22,919 nucleotides of DNA, from positions 1 to 22,919 of the forward strand of contig UQNP01000014.1 in assembly GCA_900542385.1 (NCBI GenBank), given 5' to 3'. The translations under genes were made by a program, and so were the position numbers. Shown here one piece after another: positions 16,142-22,902 of the stretch. This stretch comes from an uncultured Eubacterium sp. GTDB lineage: Bacteria > Bacillota > Clostridia > Peptostreptococcales > Anaerovoracaceae. The notes below the pieces were generated by a model. The model ran no database searches, had not been told where the DNA came from, and saw only the letters and a program-made list of their open reading frames with translations. Position 1 is the first letter of the stretch, and each line of letters starts with the position of its first letter.

Positions 16142-16956
16142 GCAGGATTCTTCATGCGTATTCAATGCGCATCATAAAAAACAGAAATTTTATACTTTGT
16201 TCTGTTTTCATGCTGATTGCAGGTATGTGCTTCCCTGTAGCAAGGTACTATGAAGGCACCGATATGTCCCTTGAGGAAAATATGTTCGTGTCGGCCATAT
16301 TTATGGTCATCATATCATCGATATTCTGCAGCCTTTTCATCGGATCTGAATACAGCGACGGCTTCATCAGAAACAAGATAACCTCAGGTCACAGCCGCAG
16401 CAGCATATATCTTTCCGATTCTATTGCATGCTTTGCTTCAAATACTGTGATATGCGCCTTATTCCTGATTTCATATACAGCAGCAGGACTGCCGCTCCTT
16501 GGAGGGTTTTCCCATGACATATCAGTTATACTGAAAATGCTTTTTATCCTGCTGCTTATAATATTTGCTCTGTCGTCTGTATTCCTGCTGGTAACAGAAC
16601 TGTTACAGAGCAAAACGACATCAGCTGTAGTATGTATCCTGCTGTCATTCATACTCATCATGGCTGCCGTATATATATACAATAAGCTGTCGGCTCCGCC
16701 TGTATTTGACACATATGTGATGACTGAAAACGGAGTGCCTGCTGTCGCTGAAAGTGTCCCTAACCCGGACTATATCAGCGGAACGGAAAGAGACGTATAT
16801 GAATTTCTTTATGATTTTCTGCCGTCAGGACAGGCTTATCAGCTTTCTCTGCTGTCCGTGTCCCATATGATCAGACTTCCGCTTTATTCAGCACTGATAG
16901 TGGTAATAACGACATTCACCGGCATACTTTTTTTCAAAAAAAGAAACATAAGATAA
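16138..16956 (+). CDS. ABC-2 type permease subunit
   Basis: This 272-residue integral membrane protein has about six hydrophobic segments: near residues 17-35, 50-69, 98-118, 131-153, 160-180 and 243-262. A hydrophilic extracytoplasmic loop of about 55 residues lies before the last one. The N-terminal short basic stretch and the SEYSDGFIRNKI segment after the second membrane helix are typical of BcrB/lantibiotic-immunity permeases. The start ATG overlaps the ATPase stop by 4 bases. Alone it would form a homodimeric exporter with the preceding ATPase. The histidine kinase begins 59 bases downstream, so transport and sensing are probably linked. Confidence 0.85.
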   Translation: MSRILHAYSMRIIKNRNFILCSVFMLIAGMCFPVARYYEGTDMSLEENMFVSAIFMVIISSIFCSLFIGSEYSDGFIRNKITSGHSRSSIYLSDSIACFASNTVICALFLISYTAAGLPLLGGFSHDISVILKMLFILLLIIFALSSVFLLVTELLQSKTTSAVVCILLSFILIMAAVYIYNKLSAPPVFDTYVMTENGVPAVAESVPNPDYISGTERDVYEFLYDFLPSGQAYQLSLLSVSHMIRLPLYSALIVVITTFTGILFFKKRNIR

Positions 16957-17015
16957 ATATATTTAAAACTTAGAAAACTATATTACATTACGGGACCTGG
17001 GAGGTGTATCTGCCC

Positions 17016-17915
17016 ATGCTTTACGCAGCATGCTTTATATTTTTCGTGATTTCATTATTGCTTTCAATAAAAATCATTTTAATGAAAAAAAGCCTCGCGG
17101 AAATCTCCGCGGGGTTTTCCCGCAGTATGTCGCAGGATACCAATGTTGTCGTCTCTGTAAGTTCCCGTGACAAAGCCGTTTTGGATCTCGCCTGCAATAT
17201 AAACGATTCCCTCCTGAAGCTAAAAAAATCACATCTGCGCTTCAAGCGCGGAGATGAAGAACTCAAAGCAGTCATATCCGGTATATCCCACGACCTGCGC
17301 ACTCCCCTGACAGCCATACTCGGATATCTCGATATGCTGGAAAAAAGCCACAGTACAAATTCATGCTTCAGCAGATCAGAATACAAATACCTGCAAGGGA
17401 TAAGAAACAGAACTGAGCTTTTAAAACAGCTTACGGAAGAACTTTTTGACTACTCCCTTTCAGTATCTGCCGAAGAACGCATAAAATCAGAGCCTGTACT
17501 GATAAACTCTGCCCTCGAAGAATCTCTGGCAGGATTTTACACAGCTCTGACTGACCGCGGTATAACACCGGATGTACAGATCACAGATAATAAAATCACA
17601 AGAAATCTCGACAGGGACTGTCTTATGCGGATATTTTCAAATCTGCTGAACAATGCCGTCAAATACAGCAACGGCGATCTAAACGTCACCCTGGATCAGT
17701 CAGGCATGATAACATTTTCAAATTCTTCCGATGTCCTGACTGAAGTCCAGATGCAAAAGCTCTTCGACAGATTCTACACGGTGGAATCAGCAAGAAGATC
17801 TACAGGTCTCGGACTTGCTATAGCCAAAGCTCTAACCGAAAAAATGAAGGGTAAAATATCGGCTGCGTACAAAGACGGTCGTTTTTCCGTAAATCTGATT
17901 TTCCCTGAAAAATAA
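17016..17915 (+). CDS. Sensor histidine kinase with a single membrane segment
   Basis: This 299-residue kinase has one transmembrane segment (residues 2-23) and almost no extracytoplasmic part. A linker comes next, then the dimerisation/phospho-acceptor helix with H92 in ISGISHDLRTPLTAILGYL. The ATPase domain shows the N box SNLLNNAVKYS (208-218), LFDRFY (249-254) and the G2 box STGLGLAIA (262-270). The usual DxGxG G1 box is replaced by a FSNSSD stretch, as in a number of small Firmicutes kinases. ATG 17016 is preferred; the in-frame GTG at 17004 overlaps the GGGAGG ribosome binding site. With no room for a ligand domain, it probably senses through its membrane helix or through the neighbouring ABC transporter. 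The regulator encoded at 14472 is the likely partner. Confidence 0.9.
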   Translation: MLYAACFIFFVISLLLSIKIILMKKSLAEISAGFSRSMSQDTNVVVSVSSRDKAVLDLACNINDSLLKLKKSHLRFKRGDEELKAVISGISHDLRTPLTAILGYLDMLEKSHSTNSCFSRSEYKYLQGIRNRTELLKQLTEELFDYSLSVSAEERIKSEPVLINSALEESLAGFYTALTDRGITPDVQITDNKITRNLDRDCLMRIFSNLLNNAVKYSNGDLNVTLDQSGMITFSNSSDVLTEVQMQKLFDRFYTVESARRSTGLGLAIAKALTEKMKGKISAAYKDGRFSVNLIFPEK

Positions 17916-17920
17916 ACATA

Positions 17921-18010
17921 AAACCATAGACAGCAAAAAACCGCCGCTTCGCATTTTCCGCGAAACGACGGTTTTTAAAATTCTCAATAAACCTATTCGT
18001 CTCTGCTCTT
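17921..18010. repeat. Direct repeat copy A: displaced rplS 3' end plus terminator
   Basis: This 90-bp segment matches 21379-21467 with one extra T and one C/T change. On the minus strand it still encodes the last residues of RplS (KSRDE and the TAG stop), followed by the same terminator hairpin. Weaker similarity continues to about 18018, where the codons would read VKLKSRDE instead of AKIKSRDE. It lies between the TPM gene and the convergent histidine kinase gene, with no ribosomal protein gene attached. Confidence 0.95.
17935..17976 (-). terminator. Terminator between the TPM gene and the histidine kinase gene
   Basis: A 14-bp stem (17939-17952 with 17960-17973) has a 7-base loop and runs of A and T on either side. 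As minus-strand RNA all 14 pairs form, two of them G-U. As plus-strand RNA the same positions are A-C mismatches. It should therefore work best for the TPM operon and less well for the kinase operon. Confidence 0.85.
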
Positions 18011-18021
18011 TAGCTTAACAT

Positions 18022-18822
18022 CTAAAATCTTCCGTCAGAGCCTCCATGCTCTCTTCCGGAAGAGCTGATATGCGTACTGCTGTCATCATCGTCTACTACC
18101 TTTACCCTGTCGACATCCCTATAGAGGAATCGTTCATGACTGGCCGTTAAGTTCATACTTCCCGGACGCACATAATCACCAGCTTCTGCTTTGCTGTAAA
18201 CAGTCTTGAGCGAAGATCTCTGCATCAGAACGATGATAAAAGCAACCGCTACACCAAAACCTATTCCGATCAGAAGATCTATCAATATATCAAAACTTTT
18301 TTCATCTTCGTATAAATTATCTTCATTATAAGGGACCCCTGCATTAGCCTTTATAAGAAAATCCTCTGCAAGATCCGCAAACTTCATAAAAGCCCCGGAC
18401 GGATCATCCCTCAGCATTGGAGCCACCTGATCCATTATATATGTCTGTCCTGCATCGGTAAATGCAGTGATCCCATATCCGGCAGTACTGATTGCCCATT
18501 CTCCGCTGTCATAATTTACAACTAAAACAATACCGCTTCGATCAACACCATAACCCACTCCTTTTTCTTCATAGACATTGTCCGCATATTCAGTAGGAGT
18601 CATCGAGCCGAAATCATCTGCCACCTGAATAAAAACATCACATTCCTGGTCTTCTGAAATAATCTGCAGTTCATCGTTCACTGAATCCCATTCATCCGAA
18701 GAAAGCACACCTGTTTCATCACTGTAGTACATTCCGCCGATAGGTTCTGCGAAAACTGCTGCCGACGATATTCCCAGAGCCAGCAGACAAGTCATAAATA
18801 TAAGCAATAATCTTTTTCTCAT
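18022..18822 (-). CDS. TPM-domain membrane protein, YdjH/YgcG-like
   Basis: This 266-residue secreted, membrane-anchored protein has a signal peptide at about residues 1-25 (RKRLLLIFMTCLLALG core, ending AVFAEP). An extracytoplasmic TPM domain follows at about 33-165, with ECDVFIQVADDF, RSGIVLVVNYDSGEWAISTA and GYGITAFTDAG. A transmembrane helix lies near 178-200, and the cytoplasmic tail ends SSSGREHGGSDGRF, the Ser/Gly-rich end common in this family. ATG 18822 is chosen because AGGAGG lies 8 bases upstream; the GTG at 18831 overlaps that site. It is last in an operon with zinc-ribbon and SPFH proteins, matching B. subtilis YdjH, reported to act with YdjG and YdjI around PspA. Its stop touches the displaced rplS tail. 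Confidence 0.85.
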   Translation of the reverse strand: MRKRLLLIFMTCLLALGISSAAVFAEPIGGMYYSDETGVLSSDEWDSVNDELQIISEDQECDVFIQVADDFGSMTPTEYADNVYEEKGVGYGVDRSGIVLVVNYDSGEWAISTAGYGITAFTDAGQTYIMDQVAPMLRDDPSGAFMKFADLAEDFLIKANAGVPYNEDNLYEDEKSFDILIDLLIGIGFGVAVAFIIVLMQRSSLKTVYSKAEAGDYVRPGSMNLTASHERFLYRDVDRVKVVDDDDSSTHISSSGREHGGSDGRF

Positions 18823-18834
18823 CTCTGCCACCTC

Positions 18835-19932
18835 CTAAATCAGCAGATAATCTACCAACACTGACAAAACACATCCAACCACACTGAATATACCTGCCAA
18901 AACTCCAAATTTACGCCAGAATGCCCTCTTATCAAGAGGAAGATCTCCTATAAATTTACCCGTCTGACCATTCATGGCGAATGTATAAATATTTCCTTCC
19001 CATTTAGTATTGAGCAGCCACACCGGGTACAATGCATATTTAGCTATACCATTGTTCAGTCTTATATATGATCTTTCAGTCAAAACATTACCAAATCCAT
19101 CAACTGTACTCAGAAACATTTCTTCAGTACTCATCTTTATACGCATATTTGCTTTTTCAATGCTCTCCTGCACACCTACATCATATCTGTCAGCCATGAA
19201 TCCTGCCAAATAAGCTGATTTAAAATCCACCGCTTCTTTAAAATCATAGGGCTCAAGAGACTCCATAAGGTCATCAGGCATCTTTTTCGATCCATCCACC
19301 GGAACATTATCAAAGACGACATTCCCCGATCGGAAAATGCTGTAATAATTATGCTCTTCATAACGATACTCTCTATCGGTCCATACTCTTGTTCTCTCGC
19401 CTCTGTAACTGATATCTGCATCAACCGATGCATCAAAGAGCCAGAAAGGTACATAAACGCCTTTTATTTCATCAATATGTCTTTTATTTTTAAATATTTC
19501 CGGAACCAGCTTTTTACTCGATACATGCTTTCTAAAGGCTTCCTTTGCATCTTTTTTATCAAGCTTAAACGGAATTATATAATCCGGCTTAAGCATACCT
19601 GATAATCTCCCTTTCAATACTACAGGACTTCCGCAGTAAGGACAGCTATCTGCGATGGTAGTATCTTCACATACGATCTCTCCGCCGCATGAATTGCAGC
19701 TCAATATGCTCATGCCATCTTCTTCTCCTGCCTCCCATTCGCTTCCCGCTCTAACATTCCAGTTCATATCATCAAAGCCTTCCGCACTTTGTCCTTCAGT
19801 TTCTGCGGACGCTTCAAACTGGTTTAAATCAAATGTACTGTCGCAATATGGGCACTTTAGCTTTTGGCTGTCCGAATCAAAGGCCAGCGATCCGCCACAT
19901 GCAGGGCATTTATATTCCATCTGATCTGACAT
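18835..19932 (-). CDS. Double zinc-ribbon membrane protein, YdjG-like
   Basis: This 365-residue protein begins with two zinc ribbons: C9/C12 with C27/C30 (KCPACGG and KCPYC), and a second set near residues 78-100 (CNSCGG and CPYCGSP). Between them lies an acidic linker. The long middle region (about 105-335) contains IIPFKLDKKDAKEAFRKHV, GVYVPFWLFDA and YALYPVWLLNTKW, stretches conserved in proteins often loosely labelled PriA-like zinc-ribbon proteins; no helicase motifs are present. A single hydrophobic helix closes the C-terminus (about 343-364), so it is probably tail-anchored with its zinc ribbons in the cytoplasm. ATG 19932 has AAGGAGG. It lies 10 bases after the SPFH gene and 12 before the TPM gene. 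The best match by architecture and context is B. subtilis YdjG. Confidence 0.82.
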   Translation of the reverse strand: MSDQMEYKCPACGGSLAFDSDSQKLKCPYCDSTFDLNQFEASAETEGQSAEGFDDMNWNVRAGSEWEAGEEDGMSILSCNSCGGEIVCEDTTIADSCPYCGSPVVLKGRLSGMLKPDYIIPFKLDKKDAKEAFRKHVSSKKLVPEIFKNKRHIDEIKGVYVPFWLFDASVDADISYRGERTRVWTDREYRYEEHNYYSIFRSGNVVFDNVPVDGSKKMPDDLMESLEPYDFKEAVDFKSAYLAGFMADRYDVGVQESIEKANMRIKMSTEEMFLSTVDGFGNVLTERSYIRLNNGIAKYALYPVWLLNTKWEGNIYTFAMNGQTGKFIGDLPLDKRAFWRKFGVLAGIFSVVGCVLSVLVDYLLI

Positions 19933-19942
19933 GTCTTCCTCC

Positions 19943-21262
19943 TTATTTTACATCGTTATCATCAAAAACGTCTCCACATTCCGGACAGAATTTAGGAGGA
20001 TACATTGGATCTTCCGGCTCCCATCCGCATTTATCACATCTGTAAAGCGGTGCTCCTGCAGGCTTCTTTGCGCCGCACTCTGTACAAAACTTTCCTTTAT
20101 TTACAGTTCCGCATGCACATGTCCATCCTTCCGCAGCAGGTTTCGGACTCCCGCATTCCGGACAGAACTTTCCATACGCAGTGGCTCCGCACCTGCATAT
20201 CCAGCCTCCCGAATCCTGCATCGGTGCAGATTGCGGTTTCTGAGCCATCTGTTGCTGAGTACGCGCAAAAACAGCATTCGCATCAACTCCTCCTGCCTGA
20301 CTTGCCATTCCCATTCCCATGAATCCCATCATAGCACCATTTTCATTTCCGGCAGCAGTACGCATAGCATCCGCCTGTGCCGATGCTATATTTCCGGCAG
20401 CCATAACAGGATCTGACATAATATATGCCTGCTGCATATTCTGTATCTTTTCCTTATCTTCTTCTGAAACAGAAACCGAATTAACACCAAATGAAACTAT
20501 CTCTATTCCTCTTCCCGCCGACCATTTAGGAGTCAGCGCCTCATTTAGAGCTTCCGCTATATCATCAGCATACAGAGGAATCTCACTGTAATCTATGTAC
20601 TTTGCCGAAATCTTCCCCAAAGCCACCTGGAGCGCTTTAAGTACTTCACCTTTCAGCTGACTGTCTATTTCACTTCGTTCATAGACATCTGACATATTCC
20701 CGCATAAAGTCGTATAAAACAACATGGGATTTATTATTCTGTAGGAATATTCTCCGTTGCACTTAACATCGATAGGCAGAGTTTTTCCTATCGCCTTGTC
20801 GATGACTACTTTAAATGGAATCGGATTAACTGTGCCGTATTTATTTCCGACAATTTCTTTTGTATTGAAGTAATATATCCTCTGGTCTCTGCCTGTCCCG
20901 CCTCCGAAAGAGAATCTCTCCCATGCATCCATCGCTGCACCGGCAAGACCTTCCTGCAGATCTCCTGTAAACACAGACGGCGATGTTTTGCTGTCATATG
21001 TAAAAACGCCAGGTTCCGCACAAAGCTCTATCACCTTACCCTGTTCAACTATCATCATACATTGGCCGTCTGCCACAGCTATACCGGACCCGTCAGTTAT
21101 TATATTACTCTCTCCCCGCCTGTTTGATGATCTTCCTGATACTCTCTTTTGTCCTTTCACAGCAAGAATATCAGCATCTAAGGAATCACAGTAAAAATAA
21201 TCCTTCCACTGATCCGCCAAAGTTCCGCCTATTGCTCCTACGGCTGCTTTAATAAGTCCCAT
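19943..21262 (-). CDS. SPFH-domain protein with three C-terminal zinc ribbons, YdjI-like
   Basis: This 439-residue protein of the SPFH/virion-core-like family has an SPFH domain at about residues 40-270, with DGQCMMIVEQGKVIEL, the YYFNTKEIVGNKYGT segment and YSYRIINPMLFYTT. A Met/Ala/Gln-rich linker follows (about 285-350). Three zinc ribbons come next: CRCG...CPECG, CACG...CTECG and CDKCG...CPECG, up to residue 432. SPFH proteins form oligomeric scaffolds on membranes; B. subtilis YdjI is reported to bring PspA to the membrane. It has no transmembrane helix, so attachment would depend on partners. ATG 21262 has AAGGAG 7 bases upstream. It is first of the three-gene operon, and its promoter should lie within 21263-21378; I could not identify it. 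Confidence 0.85.
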   Translation of the reverse strand: MGLIKAAVGAIGGTLADQWKDYFYCDSLDADILAVKGQKRVSGRSSNRRGESNIITDGSGIAVADGQCMMIVEQGKVIELCAEPGVFTYDSKTSPSVFTGDLQEGLAGAAMDAWERFSFGGGTGRDQRIYYFNTKEIVGNKYGTVNPIPFKVVIDKAIGKTLPIDVKCNGEYSYRIINPMLFYTTLCGNMSDVYERSEIDSQLKGEVLKALQVALGKISAKYIDYSEIPLYADDIAEALNEALTPKWSAGRGIEIVSFGVNSVSVSEEDKEKIQNMQQAYIMSDPVMAAGNIASAQADAMRTAAGNENGAMMGFMGMGMASQAGGVDANAVFARTQQQMAQKPQSAPMQDSGGWICRCGATAYGKFCPECGSPKPAAEGWTCACGTVNKGKFCTECGAKKPAGAPLYRCDKCGWEPEDPMYPPKFCPECGDVFDDNDVK

Positions 21263-21378
21263 TTTTCTTCTCCTTTTTCAGTAACATGAAACTTTAACAG
21301 AAAATTCTATAATTTATTTTACAATCTTTTATGGATTATGTCCATTCAATTAAATCAGCATATCACTGGATTTATACG

Positions 21379-21467
21379 AAACCATAGACAGCAAAAAACC
21401 GCCGCTTCGCATTTTCCGCGAAACGACGGTTTTAAAATTCTTAATAAACCTATTCGTCTCTGCTCTT
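21379..21467. repeat. Direct repeat copy B: rplS 3' end plus terminator, original position
   Basis: This 89-bp segment contains the last codons and stop of the intact rplS gene and its terminator. It is repeated in the same orientation at 17921-18010, about 3.46 kb away. The two copies bracket exactly the SPFH, zinc-ribbon and TPM genes. Confidence 0.95.
21393..21433 (-). terminator. Terminator of rplS
   Basis: A 14-bp stem (21397-21410 with 21418-21431) has a 7-base loop and six T on the minus strand, about 17 bases after the rplS stop. Two positions pair only as G-U in the minus-strand RNA, showing that the hairpin evolved for this strand. Confidence 0.88.
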
Positions 21468-21794
21468 GATCTTAGCAGATTTACCTGTTCTTTCACGCAT
21501 GTAATGAAGTCTGGCTCTTCTGACTTTACCATGTCTTACGACTTCGATCTTCTCAACGAGAGGTGAGTGTACAGGGAACGTCTTTTCAACGCCTACTCCT
21601 GAAGCTATTCTTCTTACAGTGAAAGTCTCACCGATTCCTCCGTTCTGCTTCTTAAGAACAAATCCTTCGAATATCTGAATTCTTTCTCTGTTGCCTTCCT
21701 TTATTTTAACGTGTACCTTTACGGTATCTCCAACGTTAAATGCAGGGACATCAGTCTTCATGTATTCTTGTACGACTGAGCTTAATACATCCAT
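21450..21794 (-). CDS. rplS: 50S ribosomal protein L19
   Basis: This 114-residue protein sits at the 30S-50S interface of the large subunit. The sequence is canonical: [55 protein letters not shown] and the basic C-terminus [23 protein letters not shown] 21794 has a strong AAGGAGG. It is monocistronic here, with its own promoter, a structured leader and a terminator; in many Firmicutes it is linked to trmD upstream and rbgA downstream. Its last codons and terminator are duplicated at 17921-18010, so the gene is complete but its 3' flank seems to have been a recombination site. Confidence 0.97.
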   Translation of the reverse strand: MDVLSSVVQEYMKTDVPAFNVGDTVKVHVKIKEGNRERIQIFEGFVLKKQNGGIGETFTVRRIASGVGVEKTFPVHSPLVEKIEVVRHGKVRRARLHYMRERTGKSAKIKSRDE

Positions 21795-21876
21795 TGTTTT
21801 TCCTCCTTCCCTCCAAGACGTTCGTGGTCACGTCGGCTTTAAACCGTGAATCCAGAGGACCGCCCGTAATCAAGCT
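21795..21876 (-). promoter_or_regulatory. Probable L19 leader (ribosomal protein autoregulatory 5' UTR)
   Basis: The roughly 80-base transcribed leader between the rplS promoter and the ribosome binding site can fold into hairpins. GACGT/ACGTC surrounds GACCACGA, CGG/CCG surrounds a TTTAAAG loop, and GGTC/GACC forms a longer-range stem. Firmicutes rplS genes commonly carry a structured L19 leader thought to mediate feedback. The match was made from position and pairing only, not a covariance-model search. Confidence 0.45.
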
Positions 21877-21881
21877 TTTAT

Positions 21882-21910
21882 ATTATATACTAACATTCTT
21901 TCTATTGCAA
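21882..21910 (-). promoter_or_regulatory. Strong sigma-A promoter of rplS
   Basis: On the minus strand TTGCAA (21910-21905), a 17-base spacer and a perfect TATAAT (21887-21882) lie just after the recombinase stop. Transcription would start near 21875, giving a leader of about 80 bases. Confidence 0.82.
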
Positions 21911-21920
21911 GAGTTTTGTT

Positions 21921-22805
21921 TCATGCTCTCGGATGAGTTTTATCGTATACATCTTTTATACGGCTTTTAGTCGCTGACAGATATACCTGTGTCGCTGATA
22001 TGTCTTCATGTCCCATCAATTCCTGAAGCGATTTCAGGTCTGCTCCGTTTCTCAGCATATGCACCGCAAATGAATTCCTTATCACATTAGGTGTAAGCTT
22101 ATGCTCTATTCCCGCCTCTTTTCCATATTCCTTTAAAAGCTTCCAAAGACCCTGGCGTGTTATCCTCTTCCCGTAATAATTGAGAAAAAGAGCTTTTTCT
22201 TCTGCATTGTCTTCTTTAAGAATGCTGTCCCGCGCATCATATATGTATTTCTCCATCGCAGCTCTCGCAGGTCTTCCCAGCGGGACTATCCTTGCTCTGC
22301 TCTGGTCCCCTGCACATGTGATGAACCCCATGCGCAGATTTATATCCTCTACATTCGCCTCGATCAGCTCGCTTACTCTTATTCCCGTAGCGTAAAGAGT
22401 TTCAAGTATCGCCTTGTCTCTTATCCCCTTGATACTGTCATCCGGGACTGAGAGCAGTCTGTCGATTTCTTCTATCTCCAGATATTCCAGCTCTTTTCTC
22501 TCTATTTTAGGAGATTTTATATTGGCCGCCGGATTGTTTGCTATCATTTCCTGCTGTATCAGATAATTAAAAAAAGCTCTTATAGATGCCAGCTTTCTGT
22601 TTACTGTCGCCGCCGATTTCCCGGCATTTTTAAGATGATGCAGGAACGCTATGATTTCCGTGCTCGAAACATTGAGAATATCCGTCATTCCTCTTACGCC
22701 TTCAAAAGCTATGAATTCCGTGACGTCTCTGTTGTACGCCTCTGTCGTATTTTCAGACATATGTTTCTCTTTTTTTAGATAATCAACGAAATCTTCCGTA
22801 TACAT
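21921..22805 (-). CDS. XerC/XerD-like tyrosine recombinase with altered catalytic residues
   Basis: This 294-residue, two-domain protein matches Xer recombinases in length and layout. The N-terminal SAM-like DNA-binding domain (1-100) contains TVNRKLASIRAFFNYLI. The catalytic domain (about 107-294) contains ATGIRVSELIEANVEDI, MGHEDISATQVY and a XerD-like end, KTHPRA. Catalytic Arg143, Arg243, His266 and Tyr275 are present. However, the beta-hairpin Lys of GKGxKxR is Asp167 (GDQSRAR), and the His of HxxR is Asn240 (NVIRN). It may be impaired, specialised, or use other residues. ATG 22805 gives the family length; the in-frame ATG at 22868 lies inside the promoter. It precedes rplS, and no att or dif site was recognised next to it. 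Confidence 0.88.
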   Translation of the reverse strand: MYTEDFVDYLKKEKHMSENTTEAYNRDVTEFIAFEGVRGMTDILNVSSTEIIAFLHHLKNAGKSAATVNRKLASIRAFFNYLIQQEMIANNPAANIKSPKIERKELEYLEIEEIDRLLSVPDDSIKGIRDKAILETLYATGIRVSELIEANVEDINLRMGFITCAGDQSRARIVPLGRPARAAMEKYIYDARDSILKEDNAEEKALFLNYYGKRITRQGLWKLLKEYGKEAGIEHKLTPNVIRNSFAVHMLRNGADLKSLQELMGHEDISATQVYLSATKSRIKDVYDKTHPRA

Positions 22806-22850
22806 ACTCTCTTTCGATTGTCCTTCCAATATTTTTGTTTTTATGTAAAC

Positions 22851-22879
22851 ATTATAAACTACTATCATATGGTTTACAA
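22851..22879 (-). promoter_or_regulatory. Sigma-A promoter of the Xer-like recombinase gene
   Basis: On the minus strand TTGTAA (22879-22874), exactly 17 bases and TATAAT (22856-22851) lie about 45 bases before the chosen ATG 22805. This placement rules out translation from ATG 22868. Confidence 0.75.
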
Positions 22880-22887
22880 TAATATTT

Positions 22888-22902
22888 TGTCGAATTCTGA
22901 CA
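22888..22902. promoter_or_regulatory. Inverted Spo0A-box-like pair upstream of the recombinase promoter
   Basis: The plus strand reads TGTCGAA (22888-22894), identical to the Spo0A core box, followed directly by TTCTGACA (22895-22902), its inverted near-copy. It lies 8 bases before the -35 element. A single exact heptamer can occur by chance, so this is only a candidate operator. Confidence 0.3.

Noticed and set aside
17004..17015. GTG 17004 as start of the histidine kinase
   Set aside because: The GTG overlaps the only ribosome binding site (GGGAGG); ATG 17016 can use that site.
18835..19932. PriA-like helicase function for the double zinc-ribbon protein
   Set aside because: No Walker or helicase motifs are present; the resemblance is limited to the zinc-binding Cys pattern.
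21331..21345. ATGGA/TCCAT inverted repeat upstream of the SPFH gene
   Set aside because: The 5-bp arms with a 5-base loop are too short to claim an operator without conservation data.
17921..21467. Classical transposon or IS element carrying the SPFH/zinc-ribbon/TPM genes
   Set aside because: There is no transposase, no terminal inverted repeats and no short target-site duplication. The flanks are long direct repeats with rplS coding content, which points to integration or recombination instead.
22806..22868. N-terminal extension of the Xer-like protein to ATG 22868
   Set aside because: The extension overlaps a near-perfect promoter and would exceed the family length; ATG 22805 fits.
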